64,000 nucleotides of DNA from Sphingobacterium detergens (GTDB lineage Bacteria > Bacteroidota > Bacteroidia > Sphingobacteriales > Sphingobacteriaceae), in assembly GCF_003610355.1 (NCBI RefSeq), contig NZ_RAPY01000001.1:1736001-1800000 (forward strand). The letters run 5' to 3'. The notes below the pieces were generated by a model. The model saw nothing but the letters and a program-made list of their open reading frames with translations. It ran no database searches and had not been told where the DNA came from. The position numbers and the translations under genes were made by a program. Shown piece after piece: positions 53,436 to 62,144 of the stretch (position 1 is the stretch's first letter; each line of letters starts with the position of its first letter).

Positions 53436-54715
53436 CCGCTTCGCAAAATTTCGGCACCAATCCTACAATGAAGACATTGCTTCTTGTCGCAGTATAATTT
53501 CTTCAACTGTAATATTGCCTGGCTCTGAGAGGCATTTTCGGCAGCCCATTCGAATTCTTCAAACCGTTTTACGATCGTATTTTTTTCAGCAGGTAGCGTC
53601 TCCATAAAGTGGATAGCTTTGTCGATATATTTCTCTATCCCATAGTATTTCCCATAAGCAAAAAGAAAGAGCACTACCGCATTGACAAGGAGAATATCGA
53701 TGGTACCCTTTCCTATTTTCCCGGAATGTTCACTGGACGTATTTCCTCCTAATGAAAAACGACACTTCCAGTATTCATTTAACGGTTCTATACCAAACAA
53801 CGATCTTGCATCCTCCACATTCTCCAAGCTTAAAACCGTTGAAAGACTCAATGATTTCTGACTAAACAATGTAACCAACTGCGCGATTCGAAGTTCAGGA
53901 AAATTATAAGGTCTCATTCTCAACTTTTTCCATCCCCCGTTTACCACCGCAATTTTATGAACACGCTGCTGATAAATAAACTCTTCATAGAGTAAATTAG
54001 TATATTCATCATCTCCTTCACTGAGTAAAAAGCCACCCGTTCCAAAAAAAATCGCTTCGATCTTCAATATATCAGAACGATATTTATGTAATAAGGGCAA
54101 TGGAAGCTTCTCTCCAAGCTCCTGAAATACTTCAGCATTCACCTTTAGCCCCATGCATCTACACAGCCAGATCCAGAAAACCTTCTCCCAATCATTTTCA
54201 TAATCATCCAACAAATCAAAGATCACCTGAACTTTCATTTCCAAGCGCTCATAAGATAAGGCATCCAACCACATCGTCTTCTTTAACGAATCAACAGAAC
54301 TAAGCTGCGATTGACAAGGAATCCAATTTGTCGCATTCATCATCGTCGAATATTTATTGAGTAAATGTGGATCTACATATTCCGAAAGCAAGATCGTCGG
54401 AATAACACTTCCATCCCTGCGGTGTATGATTTTATCATTTATCCAAACAACATGAAGTATGACATTATTATAAGCAACATCTTCCTGATGCTGGTGTCGA
54501 TCCCAGTCCGACGAACGAATATGGACTTCAATATTTCCATGCCATTCCTTGTCTCCAAGTGTAACATGAGCCATTAAAAAATCTGGTCCTGCGTTCAGGT
54601 TATGCTGACCAAGGTTTATCACAGTCAACGGCTCTCCATCACTAGATAGCAATCCTATTGTATTGAATAGCCGTAGTTTCCAGATAAACTGCATTAAGTT
54701 TTCTGTAACCACCAT
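53432..54715 (-). CDS. DUF2851 family protein
   Basis: A 427-residue soluble protein. The N-terminal QFIWKLRLFNTIGLLS, LGQHNLNAGPDFLMA, and EWHGNIEVHIRSSDWDRHQHQ (core GNIEVHIRSSDWDRH) are typical of DUF2851 in Bacteroidota, of unknown function. The motif DxNxGPDF followed by E.H is nuclease-like, which I note without a functional claim. C-terminal CDKKQCLHCRIGAEIL has two cysteines. Single gene, convergent with the ankyrin gene. Confidence 0.85.
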   Translation of the reverse strand: MVVTENLMQFIWKLRLFNTIGLLSSDGEPLTVINLGQHNLNAGPDFLMAHVTLGDKEWHGNIEVHIRSSDWDRHQHQEDVAYNNVILHVVWINDKIIHRRDGSVIPTILLSEYVDPHLLNKYSTMMNATNWIPCQSQLSSVDSLKKTMWLDALSYERLEMKVQVIFDLLDDYENDWEKVFWIWLCRCMGLKVNAEVFQELGEKLPLPLLHKYRSDILKIEAIFFGTGGFLLSEGDDEYTNLLYEEFIYQQRVHKIAVVNGGWKKLRMRPYNFPELRIAQLVTLFSQKSLSLSTVLSLENVEDARSLFGIEPLNEYWKCRFSLGGNTSSEHSGKIGKGTIDILLVNAVVLFLFAYGKYYGIEKYIDKAIHFMETLPAEKNTIVKRFEEFEWAAENASQSQAILQLKKLYCDKKQCLHCRIGAEILRSG

Positions 54716-54786
54716 AATTGTATTCTAAAAAATTAGATCCTGCAGATCAAAGGTTTATAATTTCCTAAATATACAATTTATCGGGA

Positions 54787-55830
54787 TCATTTCACATAAA
54801 CCACAAGCAAATCATTGGAAATCATTTGCTTTTCAAGAATCCTGCCATTCAATTTTGGAGCAGGTACACCAGTATGCAATTCTGTCTCAGATTGAAATAC
54901 CCGTGCTTCATCCCAGAGACCAGCATCAATAAATGTTTGTAAGGTCTTCGCTCCGCCTTCAATGATAATAGATTGCACATCCATCAGGTACAATTGATAA
55001 AGAATACTTTGTGGTAAATATAGACCATAGTTTTCAAGTTCAATATGTTTAATATGGCCTTGCCAGTCAGTTTTTTTTGCATTAAAAACAATGGCATCAG
55101 CTTTTTCATCAAAAATCTTAGCCTCCGGTGAAATGACTAAATCTCGATCAATCAACACACGGATTGGATTTTTACCTTTCCAATGCCTAACGGTCAAACT
55201 GGGATTGTCAATCCGGACAGTATTTGTTCCCACTAAAATTGCACCCTCTTCTGCGCGCCAACGATGAGTCAATTGTTGACTAGCGGCGTTACTAATCCAA
55301 ACCTGTTTATCCTCTTGACCTATTAAGCCATCTTTAGATTGGGCCCATTTTAAAATAACATAAGGGCGATGTTGGCTAATTCGTGTAAAAAAACGGCGGT
55401 TGAGCCAGATCGCTTCTTTCTCTAAAAGTCCAATTTCAACTTCAATACCAGCCTCTTTTAATATTTCAATACCTTTCCCATTGACCTTTGCATAAGGATC
55501 CAAACAAGCCACAAAAACCTTCAGCGGTTTAAGATCAGCGATCATATTCGCACAAGGAGGTGTTTTACCATAATGTGCGCAGGGCTCAAGGCTCACATAA
55601 AATGTACTTGCACCCAATAATTCCCTCGCAGTATCTCCATACCTGTCCAACACCTGACTTACGGCGTTAACTTCAGCATGAGGACCTCCGTAAGGAGAAG
55701 TATACCCCTCGCCTATAATTTGGTCGTCATGAACGATAACTGCACCCACCATGGGGTTTGGGCTGACAGATCCTGCTCCTAGCTGAGCGAGATCCAAGCA
55801 GCGTTGCATATATTGCCTGTGCATATTCAT
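54787..55830 (-). CDS. ribD: Riboflavin biosynthesis deaminase/reductase RibD
   Basis: Second and third steps of riboflavin synthesis: deaminates and then reduces the GTP-derived pyrimidine. The 347-residue protein has the N-terminal deaminase domain with HAEVNAV and EPCAHYGKTPPC (zinc ligands) and the C-terminal reductase domain with GTNTVRIDNPSLTVR and IIIEGGAKTLQTFIDAGLWDE (core EGGAKTLQTF). Length is slightly short but complete. Divergent from prmC, with only 33 bases between the two start codons; both have -7 boxes there. Confidence 0.95.
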   Translation of the reverse strand: MNMHRQYMQRCLDLAQLGAGSVSPNPMVGAVIVHDDQIIGEGYTSPYGGPHAEVNAVSQVLDRYGDTARELLGASTFYVSLEPCAHYGKTPPCANMIADLKPLKVFVACLDPYAKVNGKGIEILKEAGIEVEIGLLEKEAIWLNRRFFTRISQHRPYVILKWAQSKDGLIGQEDKQVWISNAASQQLTHRWRAEEGAILVGTNTVRIDNPSLTVRHWKGKNPIRVLIDRDLVISPEAKIFDEKADAIVFNAKKTDWQGHIKHIELENYGLYLPQSILYQLYLMDVQSIIIEGGAKTLQTFIDAGLWDEARVFQSETELHTGVPAPKLNGRILEKQMISNDLLVVYVK

Positions 55831-55834
55831 AATG

Positions 55835-55842
55835 CAAATCTA
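55835..55842 (-). promoter_or_regulatory. -7 box of ribD
   Basis: On the minus strand TAGATTTG, matching TAnnTTTG, ends 4 bases before the ribD ATG (55830). A leaderless transcript is predicted. Confidence 0.55.
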
Positions 55843-55851
55843 TGAAAATCG

Positions 55852-55859
55852 TACCTTTG
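55852..55859 (+). promoter_or_regulatory. -7 box of prmC
   Basis: TACCTTTG, matching TAnnTTTG, ends 4 bases before the prmC ATG (55864). The mirror image of the ribD box in the same 33-base spacer. Confidence 0.58.
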
Positions 55860-55863
55860 ACGC

Positions 55864-56724
55864 ATGAGAATACTTCAAGATTTCGAATTAACGTTTCAAC
55901 ACGAATTAAATTCCATCTATGACAAGGAAGAAATAAAATCTATATTTCTACTTATTATGGAAGAACTATTGGGTATAAAAAGAATAGCTTATCAATTGAA
56001 AAAAAGTGATTTAGTATCTGAAACGGATGCTATTCGTTTGCTGAACATTGTTCAGGATCTCAAAAAAAATAGGCCTATTCAATATATTTTAAATAAGGCC
56101 GATTTCTATGGGGAATTTTTCGAAGTGAATGAATCCGTTCTGATACCGAGACAAGAAACAGAGGAGCTTGTTGATTTGATCATAAAAAAACACGCTAGCT
56201 TATCGGGATTAAAGGTCATTGATATCGGAACTGGTTCGGGATGCATTCCTATTATTTTATCAAAGCACCTAAATCAGGCCCAGGTGACCACAGTAGATAT
56301 TTCCAAAGAAGCCATCAATACCGCCAAAAAAAATGCGCAACGACTAGGGGAAACCATTCATTTCATCAATGCGGATATTCTAGAATGGGATTACGTCTTT
56401 TCAGACCAACAATACGATATTATCGTTTCCAATCCCCCCTATATCACGCCAAATGAAAAACAGTACATGCAACAGAACGTATTAGCTTACGAACCTGAGC
56501 TCGCTTTATTCATTGAAGAAAGTGCACCATTGATCTTTTATGATGTAATTTCCTCATTTGCATTAAAACATTTGGTACCTAATGGCGATCTTTATTTTGA
56601 GATTAATCAATATCTGGGACCGGAAACAAAGGAGCTCATAGAGAAAAAAGGTTTTCATCATGTTCAGCTTATCAAGGATATCAATGGTGCAAATAGGATA
56701 ATTCATGCAAAAAAGAGGGGCTAG
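55864..56724 (+). CDS. prmC: Release factor glutamine methyltransferase
   Basis: Methylates the glutamine of the GGQ loop in release factors RF1 and RF2. The 286-residue protein has an N-terminal helical domain, the SAM motif DIGTGSGCIPIIL (about residues 120-132), and the signature SNPPYIT that binds the glutamine. Length is normal. It is divergent from ribD and precedes tRNA-Lys. Confidence 0.95.
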   Translation: MRILQDFELTFQHELNSIYDKEEIKSIFLLIMEELLGIKRIAYQLKKSDLVSETDAIRLLNIVQDLKKNRPIQYILNKADFYGEFFEVNESVLIPRQETEELVDLIIKKHASLSGLKVIDIGTGSGCIPIILSKHLNQAQVTTVDISKEAINTAKKNAQRLGETIHFINADILEWDYVFSDQQYDIIVSNPPYITPNEKQYMQQNVLAYEPELALFIEESAPLIFYDVISSFALKHLVPNGDLYFEINQYLGPETKELIEKKGFHHVQLIKDINGANRIIHAKKRG

Positions 56725-56788
56725 CAAAAAATAATCTTTTTATTTATTAGACAGTTACCGCCGATAAACCAAATTTTAAAACCAATAA

Positions 56789-56820
56789 TTTGGAGCATAT
56801 AGAAAGAAATTATACCTTTG
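56789..56820 (+). promoter_or_regulatory. Predicted tRNA-Lys promoter
   Basis: TTTG (56789-56792), exactly 20 bases, TACCTTTG (56813-56820), then 22 bases to the tRNA. A near-ideal Bacteroidota promoter. Confidence 0.8.
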
Positions 56821-56842
56821 CATCACTTTCAAAAACAGAAAG

Positions 56843-56915
56843 GATTCCGTAGCTCAGCTGGTAGAGCAATACACTTTTAATGTATGGGTCCTGGGTTCGA
56901 ATCCCAGCGGGATCA
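56843..56915 (+). tRNA. tRNA-Lys(UUU)
   Basis: A complete 73-base cloverleaf. Acceptor stem GATTCCG pairs with CGGGATC (one G-T wobble) and discriminator A; D arm GCTC/GAGC; anticodon stem ATACA/TGTAT with loop CTTTTAA, anticodon TTT (56876-56878); T arm CTGGG-TTCGAAT-CCCAG. The 3' CCA is not encoded. It has its own promoter and terminator. The anticodon UUU reads AAA and AAG lysine codons. Confidence 0.97.
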
Positions 56916-56920
56916 CTAAG

Positions 56921-56950
56921 AGAAAAGCTAATCGCAAGATTAGCTTTTCT
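56921..56950 (+). terminator. Terminator of tRNA-Lys
   Basis: AGAAAAGCTAATC and GATTAGCTTTTCT pair perfectly around GCAA, followed by TTGTTT, 5 bases after the tRNA. Confidence 0.88.
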
Positions 56951-57122
56951 TGTTTAAGGATATAAGGATTCGAAAGAAGGGCTTGACCAAATTAGATCCA
57001 TCGAATATTCTACAAAGCACACAGAAACCGTGGGACTCAGCTATTCGCAAGATATATTGAAAACTATTTGCAGTTTAAATTGTCGTTATTATATAGAAAA
57101 CGAATAATTAATACGATCCATT

Positions 57123-57296
57123 ATGAAAAAAATAGTGCCTTTCTCCTTAATGTCAAGTACGCTTTTATTAATGACAAGCTGCTCTGTGATAGAGAGTATT
57201 TTTAAAGCCGGTGTTTGGACAGGTATACTCATTGTTGTAGTTGTCGTTGCGCTTGTCATCTGGCTAATCAGCAAGCTTTTCGGCGGGTCCAAATAA
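57123..57296 (+). CDS. Small lipoprotein with one membrane helix, 57 residues
   Basis: An open frame with ATG 57123 encodes a 57-residue protein. The N-terminus has a lipobox (LLLMTSC, Cys20), then SVIESIFKAGVWTGI and a hydrophobic helix ILIVVVVVALVIWLI followed by a short basic tail. This pattern recurs in Bacteroidota genomes, and I recall it being labelled misleadingly as a cytidylyltransferase; it has no enzyme motif. Probably an envelope peptide. A perfect inverted repeat starts 1 base after its stop. Confidence 0.78.
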   Translation: MKKIVPFSLMSSTLLLMTSCSVIESIFKAGVWTGILIVVVVVALVIWLISKLFGGSK

Positions 57297-57297
57297 T

Positions 57298-57348
57298 ACA
57301 TAGGATCTGGCATCTTTCATGAAAATTGAAAGATGCCAGATCCTATGT
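57298..57348 (+). terminator. 22-bp perfect inverted repeat after the small lipoprotein
   Basis: Arms 57298-57319 and 57327-57348 are exact 22-base complements around a 7-base loop TGAAAAT. It begins 1 base after the stop codon. No T run follows, so it is either a Rho-independent-like stabiliser of the 3' end or a terminator that does not need a U tract. Confidence 0.6.
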
Positions 57349-57601
57349 TCATGCCCGCGTCACTCTCCTTTTCCCTAGCCCTTCCACCTCAACTCCGGTA
57401 AATAAGGCTTTTTACATTGAATTACCGCCGCTTTTTGCAAACCCCATTTGAAAACCTCTTTTTTATGTTATCTTTATAATTTAATAATTCATCATCTGAA
57501 TACAATTCAACCTGCGAAGCAGCATTCAAAAAAATAATTCTAACCCTATTCAACAGCGAATAGCGGATGGATAATGATAAGAAATGGAGAGGAAAGAGAA
57601 C

Positions 57602-58645
57602 ATGAAAAGAATTACCTTAAAAGAGATTGGAAAGCAATTAAACCTTTCACCGGGGACCATTTCCAAGGCGCTTAATGATAGTCATGAAATCAGTGCGGAA
57701 ACAAAAAAAATGATCCTAGCTTACACGCAGAAGATTAACTATATTCCAAACTTTTCAGCCAAAAGCCTAAAAACTGGACGCTCAAATACACTGGCTATTA
57801 TTGTCCCTTTTATTTCAAGCTCGTTCTTCTTCGATTTCTACGAAGAAATCTCCCTGATATTATCCCAAACAAATTACCAGTTAATCTTACTCCAGACGTT
57901 CAACGATGAAAAAAAGGAGAAAGAAGCACTGGAACTCTGCGTACAAAGTAATATCGATGGTATCATCATTTCACCCGTAAAAAACGACTCCAGCTTATCC
58001 CTGTTGATGTATATCATGGAGCAGATATGCCCAATCATTATTTTTGACCGAATAAATCATCAACTTAACACCTTTAAAATCGGCATACAAAACAACAAGG
58101 TAATCTATCAAGCTACCGAAGAAATGATAAAAAATGGCCGTAAAAACATCATTTTACTGCTATGTAAAGATATCGGAGGTAATGCCAGCAGGATTAAGGG
58201 GTACAAAGATGCACTATTCAACTGTTCGATTCCTTATAACGAACAAAATATTGTGGAAATATCTTATTCAAGTCCCAAAGATGATATTGATGAAGAGCTC
58301 GAAAGAAAAATAAGCAGCTTATTAAGCAACCCCATACATCCAGATGCACTGCTATCGACCACGGACACTTTATCATTAAAGGTCTTACATATATTAAATA
58401 AGTTAGCCGTAAAGATTCCAGAAAACATGAATTTAATCGGCTTCAGCAACACACCTTTTGCGAATAGCTTAAACCCGTCCTTGACAACTATTACCCAACC
58501 AACACGTCTTATGGCCGATCGATCTGTAGAACTGTTGTTAGAGATGTTAAAAAATAGAAATAAAAAAAATTATTTCGAATTTGAAACTTACTTTTTAGAC
58601 TGTAAAATAGAACATCGAAAATCAACTTCTGTATCTCGTGAATAG
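57602..58645 (+). CDS. LacI-family transcriptional regulator
   Basis: A 347-residue repressor-type regulator. The N-terminal helix-turn-helix TLKEIGKQLNLSPGTISKAL followed by a hinge (YIPNFSAKSLKTGR) and the sugar-binding periplasmic-like domain (LAIIVPFISSSFFFDFYEEI in part, IDGIIISPVKND, LLSTTDTLSLKVLHIL) is the LacI plan. Sugar ligand unknown. ATG 57602 gives the standard MKRIT start; ATG 57584 would add six residues. It precedes on the same strand the Gfo/Idh and 3-keto-glycoside hydrolase genes, which it probably controls. Confidence 0.92.
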   Translation: MKRITLKEIGKQLNLSPGTISKALNDSHEISAETKKMILAYTQKINYIPNFSAKSLKTGRSNTLAIIVPFISSSFFFDFYEEISLILSQTNYQLILLQTFNDEKKEKEALELCVQSNIDGIIISPVKNDSSLSLLMYIMEQICPIIIFDRINHQLNTFKIGIQNNKVIYQATEEMIKNGRKNIILLLCKDIGGNASRIKGYKDALFNCSIPYNEQNIVEISYSSPKDDIDEELERKISSLLSNPIHPDALLSTTDTLSLKVLHILNKLAVKIPENMNLIGFSNTPFANSLNPSLTTITQPTRLMADRSVELLLEMLKNRNKKNYFEFETYFLDCKIEHRKSTSVSRE

Positions 58646-58734
58646 GCAGTGTCTTTTTAGACCAATATGAAACAAACGTTACATCATTTAACAACTTAAC
58701 ACCATTATATTCATTTATAAACATTAAATACAAT

Positions 58735-60045
58735 ATGTCATTCAATTCCGATAACCATCCAGGAAACAACTCAAGGAGATCATTCCTAAAAAAATCCAGT
58801 ATCATTGCCCTCGGAAGCTCCCTCCCAACCTCTTCGTTGTTCTCCTTTACAAACCAATCAAAAGATCAAATCATTAAAGTAGGGCTTATAGGCTGCGGCG
58901 GCAGAGGCACTGGCGCAGCGATCCAAGCTTTACAGGCTGATCCAAATTGTCAAATTACGGCTATGGCAGACGTTTTCCAGGACCGCATGGACGAATCCTA
59001 TGCCGCTTTGATGGAAGTTCGCCCAAAACAGGTAAAAATTGACAAAAACAACAAGTTCTTAGGTTTCGATGCCTTCGAAAAAGTAATCAATAGTGATGTA
59101 GACGTGGTATTGTTAACCTCTCCACCGGCATTTAGGCCACTGCATTTAAAAGCTGCTGTTAACGCAAAAAAACATATCTTCTGTGAAAAACCTATGGCCG
59201 TTGACGTACCAGGGCTACAGAGTGTATTACAGTCGGTAAAAAAAGCAAAAGAATTAAATTTATCACTTGTTTCTGGCTTCTGCTTCCGTTATGATCTTCC
59301 AAACCGAGCTACATTTACTAAAGTGTTAGAAGGAGCAATAGGCCAGGTAAGATCAGTTAGTACATTTCGCTATGGTGGCGAAGCGACCTATATCGATCCA
59401 CGTCCAGAATGGAATAAAATGACCCAACAAATGAGAAACTGGTTTTATTACAACTGGCTTTCTGGTGATTTTATCGTAGAACAAGCAGTACACAGTTTAG
59501 ATATGATGTCTTGGGCCATGGGTGACGTTATGCCTATTTCAGCGATGGGTACAGGCGGCAGACAAGTCCGTGTAGATTCAAAATATGGAAATATCTACGA
59601 CCATTTTGCGATAGAATTTAAGTACGCAAATGGAGCTATCGGAACACACTTCTGTCGACAACAAGCTGGAGCCACCCCTAGAAACTCAGTAAGCATGTTA
59701 GGATCAGAAGGTGCGGCCGAAGTCATCATTGGCGGAAAACATACAATAACTGGAAAAATGGACTGGAATTACACCGGAGCAAAAAACAATATGTACCAAA
59801 CGCAACATGATGAGTTATTTGCGGCAATCAGAAGTAACAAACCGATCAATGATGGCGAGTGGATGACCAACAGCACATTGCTGGCTATTTGGGCACGCAT
59901 GGCAGGCTATACAGGTCAAAACCTAACCTTTGATCAAGTAATAAATTCGAAAGAAAGTCTTGGCCCGGAATTATCGTCTTATAATTGGGAACTTAACATA
60001 GACGGACCTCCTGTTGCTACACCTGGAAAGACAAAGTTTAGCTAA
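58735..60045 (+). CDS. Exported Gfo/Idh/MocA-family oxidoreductase
   Basis: A 436-residue NAD(P)-dependent oxidoreductase with a twin-arginine signal ([20 protein letters not shown], core SRRSFLKKS), so it is folded with cofactor and exported. The Rossmann motif is [14 protein letters not shown], the family motif [10 protein letters not shown], and [21 protein letters not shown] gives the catalytic HxxD pattern. It resembles the Tat-exported enzymes of keto-glycoside metabolism in Bacteroidota. Next to a keto-disaccharide hydrolase gene (13-base gap). Substrate not proven. Confidence 0.9.
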   Translation: MSFNSDNHPGNNSRRSFLKKSSIIALGSSLPTSSLFSFTNQSKDQIIKVGLIGCGGRGTGAAIQALQADPNCQITAMADVFQDRMDESYAALMEVRPKQVKIDKNNKFLGFDAFEKVINSDVDVVLLTSPPAFRPLHLKAAVNAKKHIFCEKPMAVDVPGLQSVLQSVKKAKELNLSLVSGFCFRYDLPNRATFTKVLEGAIGQVRSVSTFRYGGEATYIDPRPEWNKMTQQMRNWFYYNWLSGDFIVEQAVHSLDMMSWAMGDVMPISAMGTGGRQVRVDSKYGNIYDHFAIEFKYANGAIGTHFCRQQAGATPRNSVSMLGSEGAAEVIIGGKHTITGKMDWNYTGAKNNMYQTQHDELFAAIRSNKPINDGEWMTNSTLLAIWARMAGYTGQNLTFDQVINSKESLGPELSSYNWELNIDGPPVATPGKTKFS

Positions 60046-60058
60046 CCTCCAAAACCTT

Positions 60059-60811
60059 ATGAAAAGACTTATTTATTCTATTTTCTGCATTTTACTGCTT
60101 AACAATAACATCCTCCTTGCCCAAGACAACACCTTATTCAATTTTGGTCAGGAAATCCAATGGGACGATTGGGTATTAAACAAGAAGAACGCAGAAAAAA
60201 TTCACTGGATTAATGTCAATACAGACCCTGAAACATGGCGTATCGAAAAGGGGAATCTCATTTGCAAGGGAAAACCAATAGGTGTAGTACGCTCTTCAAA
60301 ACAGTACGAAAACTTTATTATCCATGTCGAATGGAACCATCAATACGCTGGCGGTAATTCAGGAATCTTCGTTTGGTCAGATGCCAAACCTGATCCATCC
60401 GGCAGGCTACCTGGAGGCGTAGAAGTACAAATGCTTGAATTGGACTGGGTAAATCAGAATCATATTGATGGCAAACAAGCACCAATTGCCTACGTGCATG
60501 GCGAACTATTTGGTGTCGGTGGCGTTACCACAATACCGGACACCCCCCGTGGTACACGTAGCAAATCCATAGAAAACAGAGCTAAGGGGAAAGGCGAATG
60601 GAACAAATACACAATCATATGTGTTGACGGCACAATCAAATTAGCTGTCAACGGGAAATTTGTCAACGGAATACGCAATTCAACTGTAAAAAAAGGCTAC
60701 CTCTGCCTCGAATCTGAAGGATCGGAGATTCATTTCCGCAATTTTAAACTGATAGCACTGGAACCTGGCGTCACAAGTGACCAACAGGTCGCAGCGCTTA
60801 TTAACCCATAG
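60059..60811 (+). CDS. 3-keto-disaccharide hydrolase (DUF1080) family, exported
   Basis: A 250-residue protein with a signal peptide (hydrophobic residues 4-15, cleaved after LLAQ) and a concanavalin-like jelly-roll of the DUF1080 family: [35 protein letters not shown] (core [12 protein letters not shown]), and [14 protein letters not shown]. Characterised relatives cleave 3-keto-glycosides by an elimination-type mechanism. ATG 60059 gives the clean signal peptide. It is the second gene after the Tat-exported oxidoreductase and ends at a terminator. Confidence 0.88.
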   Translation: MKRLIYSIFCILLLNNNILLAQDNTLFNFGQEIQWDDWVLNKKNAEKIHWINVNTDPETWRIEKGNLICKGKPIGVVRSSKQYENFIIHVEWNHQYAGGNSGIFVWSDAKPDPSGRLPGGVEVQMLELDWVNQNHIDGKQAPIAYVHGELFGVGGVTTIPDTPRGTRSKSIENRAKGKGEWNKYTIICVDGTIKLAVNGKFVNGIRNSTVKKGYLCLESEGSEIHFRNFKLIALEPGVTSDQQVAALINP

Positions 60812-60825
60812 GTCAGGATATACCA

Positions 60826-60864
60826 AAAAGCTCAAAATTCCAATTGTTTGAATTTTGAGCTTTT
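60826..60864 (+). terminator. Terminator after the DUF1080 gene
   Basis: AAAAGCTCAAAATTC (60826-60840) and its exact complement (60850-60864) around a 9-base loop. Confidence 0.82.
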
Positions 60865-60917
60865 ACACAGCAAATGCCTGTTCGCAAGACCTTGGCAAAC
60901 AAAATCAATACGAAAGA

Positions 60918-61763
60918 CTATTTGATCAGATTACGCAATGCATGCACTGGCAAATCAATTTTTGTATCATTTGACAAACGTCCTTTCAATGTATTCCATT
61001 GCAAACTATCAAGCCGGACAGAAGAAACACCTTCCGTTTTGATATCCAAAACATCTACCTTAGATTTATCACCTTTTCTATTAAAATAGATCTCCGAATT
61101 CTTAGCAAGAATATCAGCAATCTTGTAATCAACCCGAGGCAACCCTAGATTGGTGTTGGTGATATCAACGTGTAAATGACTGACAGGTGCCGTATTTTTG
61201 TCGTCACGGTAGCCAAAATCATCTATATGCGAATTTGTCAAAACCAAATTAAGCGTATTGATGGCCGTTTCTCCACTTAAAGAAAAATTCTCAACACTAT
61301 CACCAACAATAGTGAACTCATCAAGTTTCGCAGAAAACTCGTTCACATCGGCTTTCTTCAATTTTAATATTTTCAGATCAGGTGTAAATATATAGACCGA
61401 CTTATAATACTTGTCACCACCTTCCAAAAAATCCAGCACCAGAAAACCATCAGCATCTACCTTGGCTTTTATAAAATCCGCCTGGCTCTTATTCACCTTC
61501 AGCATAAACTTATCACTTTTCACCACATATAAATTGATCCCCCTGGCATCTGAACCAAGGATCTGCAGTTTATCAAATTTACCTATAGGAAACGACCGAA
61601 AATAAACATCTGCCGCACCAGGGTTTGACACCTCCTTTTCCACATTTGCATGATAAACGTTTGCATCTACCCTATTGATCCGAACAAAATAAGAGGCCAC
61701 CAATGTCGGAACAACAAAAAGGAATATTGCGAGCCCTATCAATAATTTAGTACTTAATTTCAT
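60918..61763 (-). CDS. Membrane-anchored protein of unknown function, 281 residues
   Basis: One N-terminal membrane helix (about residues 7-28) and a beta-rich extracytoplasmic region with short repeating strands (FDKLQILGSDARGI, LKILKLKKADVNEF, INTLNLVLTNSHIDDFGY). The strands resemble solenoid-type GIN/DUF2807 domains but I cannot assign the family with confidence. It is the last gene of the GntR-ABC operon, 8 bases after the GntR stop, so its role is likely in the same membrane-stress or export module. Confidence 0.72.
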   Translation of the reverse strand: MKLSTKLLIGLAIFLFVVPTLVASYFVRINRVDANVYHANVEKEVSNPGAADVYFRSFPIGKFDKLQILGSDARGINLYVVKSDKFMLKVNKSQADFIKAKVDADGFLVLDFLEGGDKYYKSVYIFTPDLKILKLKKADVNEFSAKLDEFTIVGDSVENFSLSGETAINTLNLVLTNSHIDDFGYRDDKNTAPVSHLHVDITNTNLGLPRVDYKIADILAKNSEIYFNRKGDKSKVDVLDIKTEGVSSVRLDSLQWNTLKGRLSNDTKIDLPVHALRNLIK

Positions 61764-61771
61764 GATTCATT

Positions 61772-62143
61772 TTAATTAAAATTCTGTTCAACAAACTGTC
61801 TGTAACGTTGCTCCAATTCAGTTAGACCAATTTCCAATAAATAAATATTCCGAAAGAACAATGGAAGATCCTCTTCCAAAAAAACCGTCTTCCGGTAAGA
61901 TTTAACATTCCGGACAGAATCCCCGGTCAAGAAAAAACCGATTCCGCGTTTATTCGCGATAATCTCCTTCTGTTGCAGCATATCATAGGTCCTCATAACT
62001 GTATTCGGATTCACCTCCAATTGAACTGCCAGCTCCCGCACCGAGGGCAACTTGTCGTTCGTTTTCCAGGTTTCCATTAAAATATGATCACATACATATT
62101 CCGCAATCTGTAGATAAATCGCTTTGTTGGCATTAAATTCCAT
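61772..62143 (-). CDS. GntR-family regulator, YtrA type
   Basis: A 123-residue DNA-binding protein: the winged helix-turn-helix KLPSVRELAVQLEVNPNTVMRTYDML (core SVRELAVQLEVNPNTVMRTY) is the GntR fold, with only a short helical C-terminal tail, the YtrA-subfamily layout. YtrA-type regulators commonly control adjacent ABC transporters. It lies 1 base after the permease gene and probably represses its own operon through the palindrome at 63801-63820. Confidence 0.9.
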   Translation of the reverse strand: MEFNANKAIYLQIAEYVCDHILMETWKTNDKLPSVRELAVQLEVNPNTVMRTYDMLQQKEIIANKRGIGFFLTGDSVRNVKSYRKTVFLEEDLPLFFRNIYLLEIGLTELEQRYRQFVEQNFN

Positions 62144-62144
62144 A

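Noticed and set aside
55831..55863. FMN riboswitch before ribD
   Set aside because: Only 33 bases separate ribD from prmC, and both are filled by -7 boxes; no RFN element fits.
57349..57583. Short open frames between the small lipoprotein and the LacI gene
   Set aside because: The longest plus-strand ATG frame is about 16 codons; nothing protein-like.
58661..58695. Possible LacI operator (AACGTT) upstream of the Tat-exported oxidoreductase
   Set aside because: The 6-base core is symmetric but the flanks are not; too weak to list as a site.
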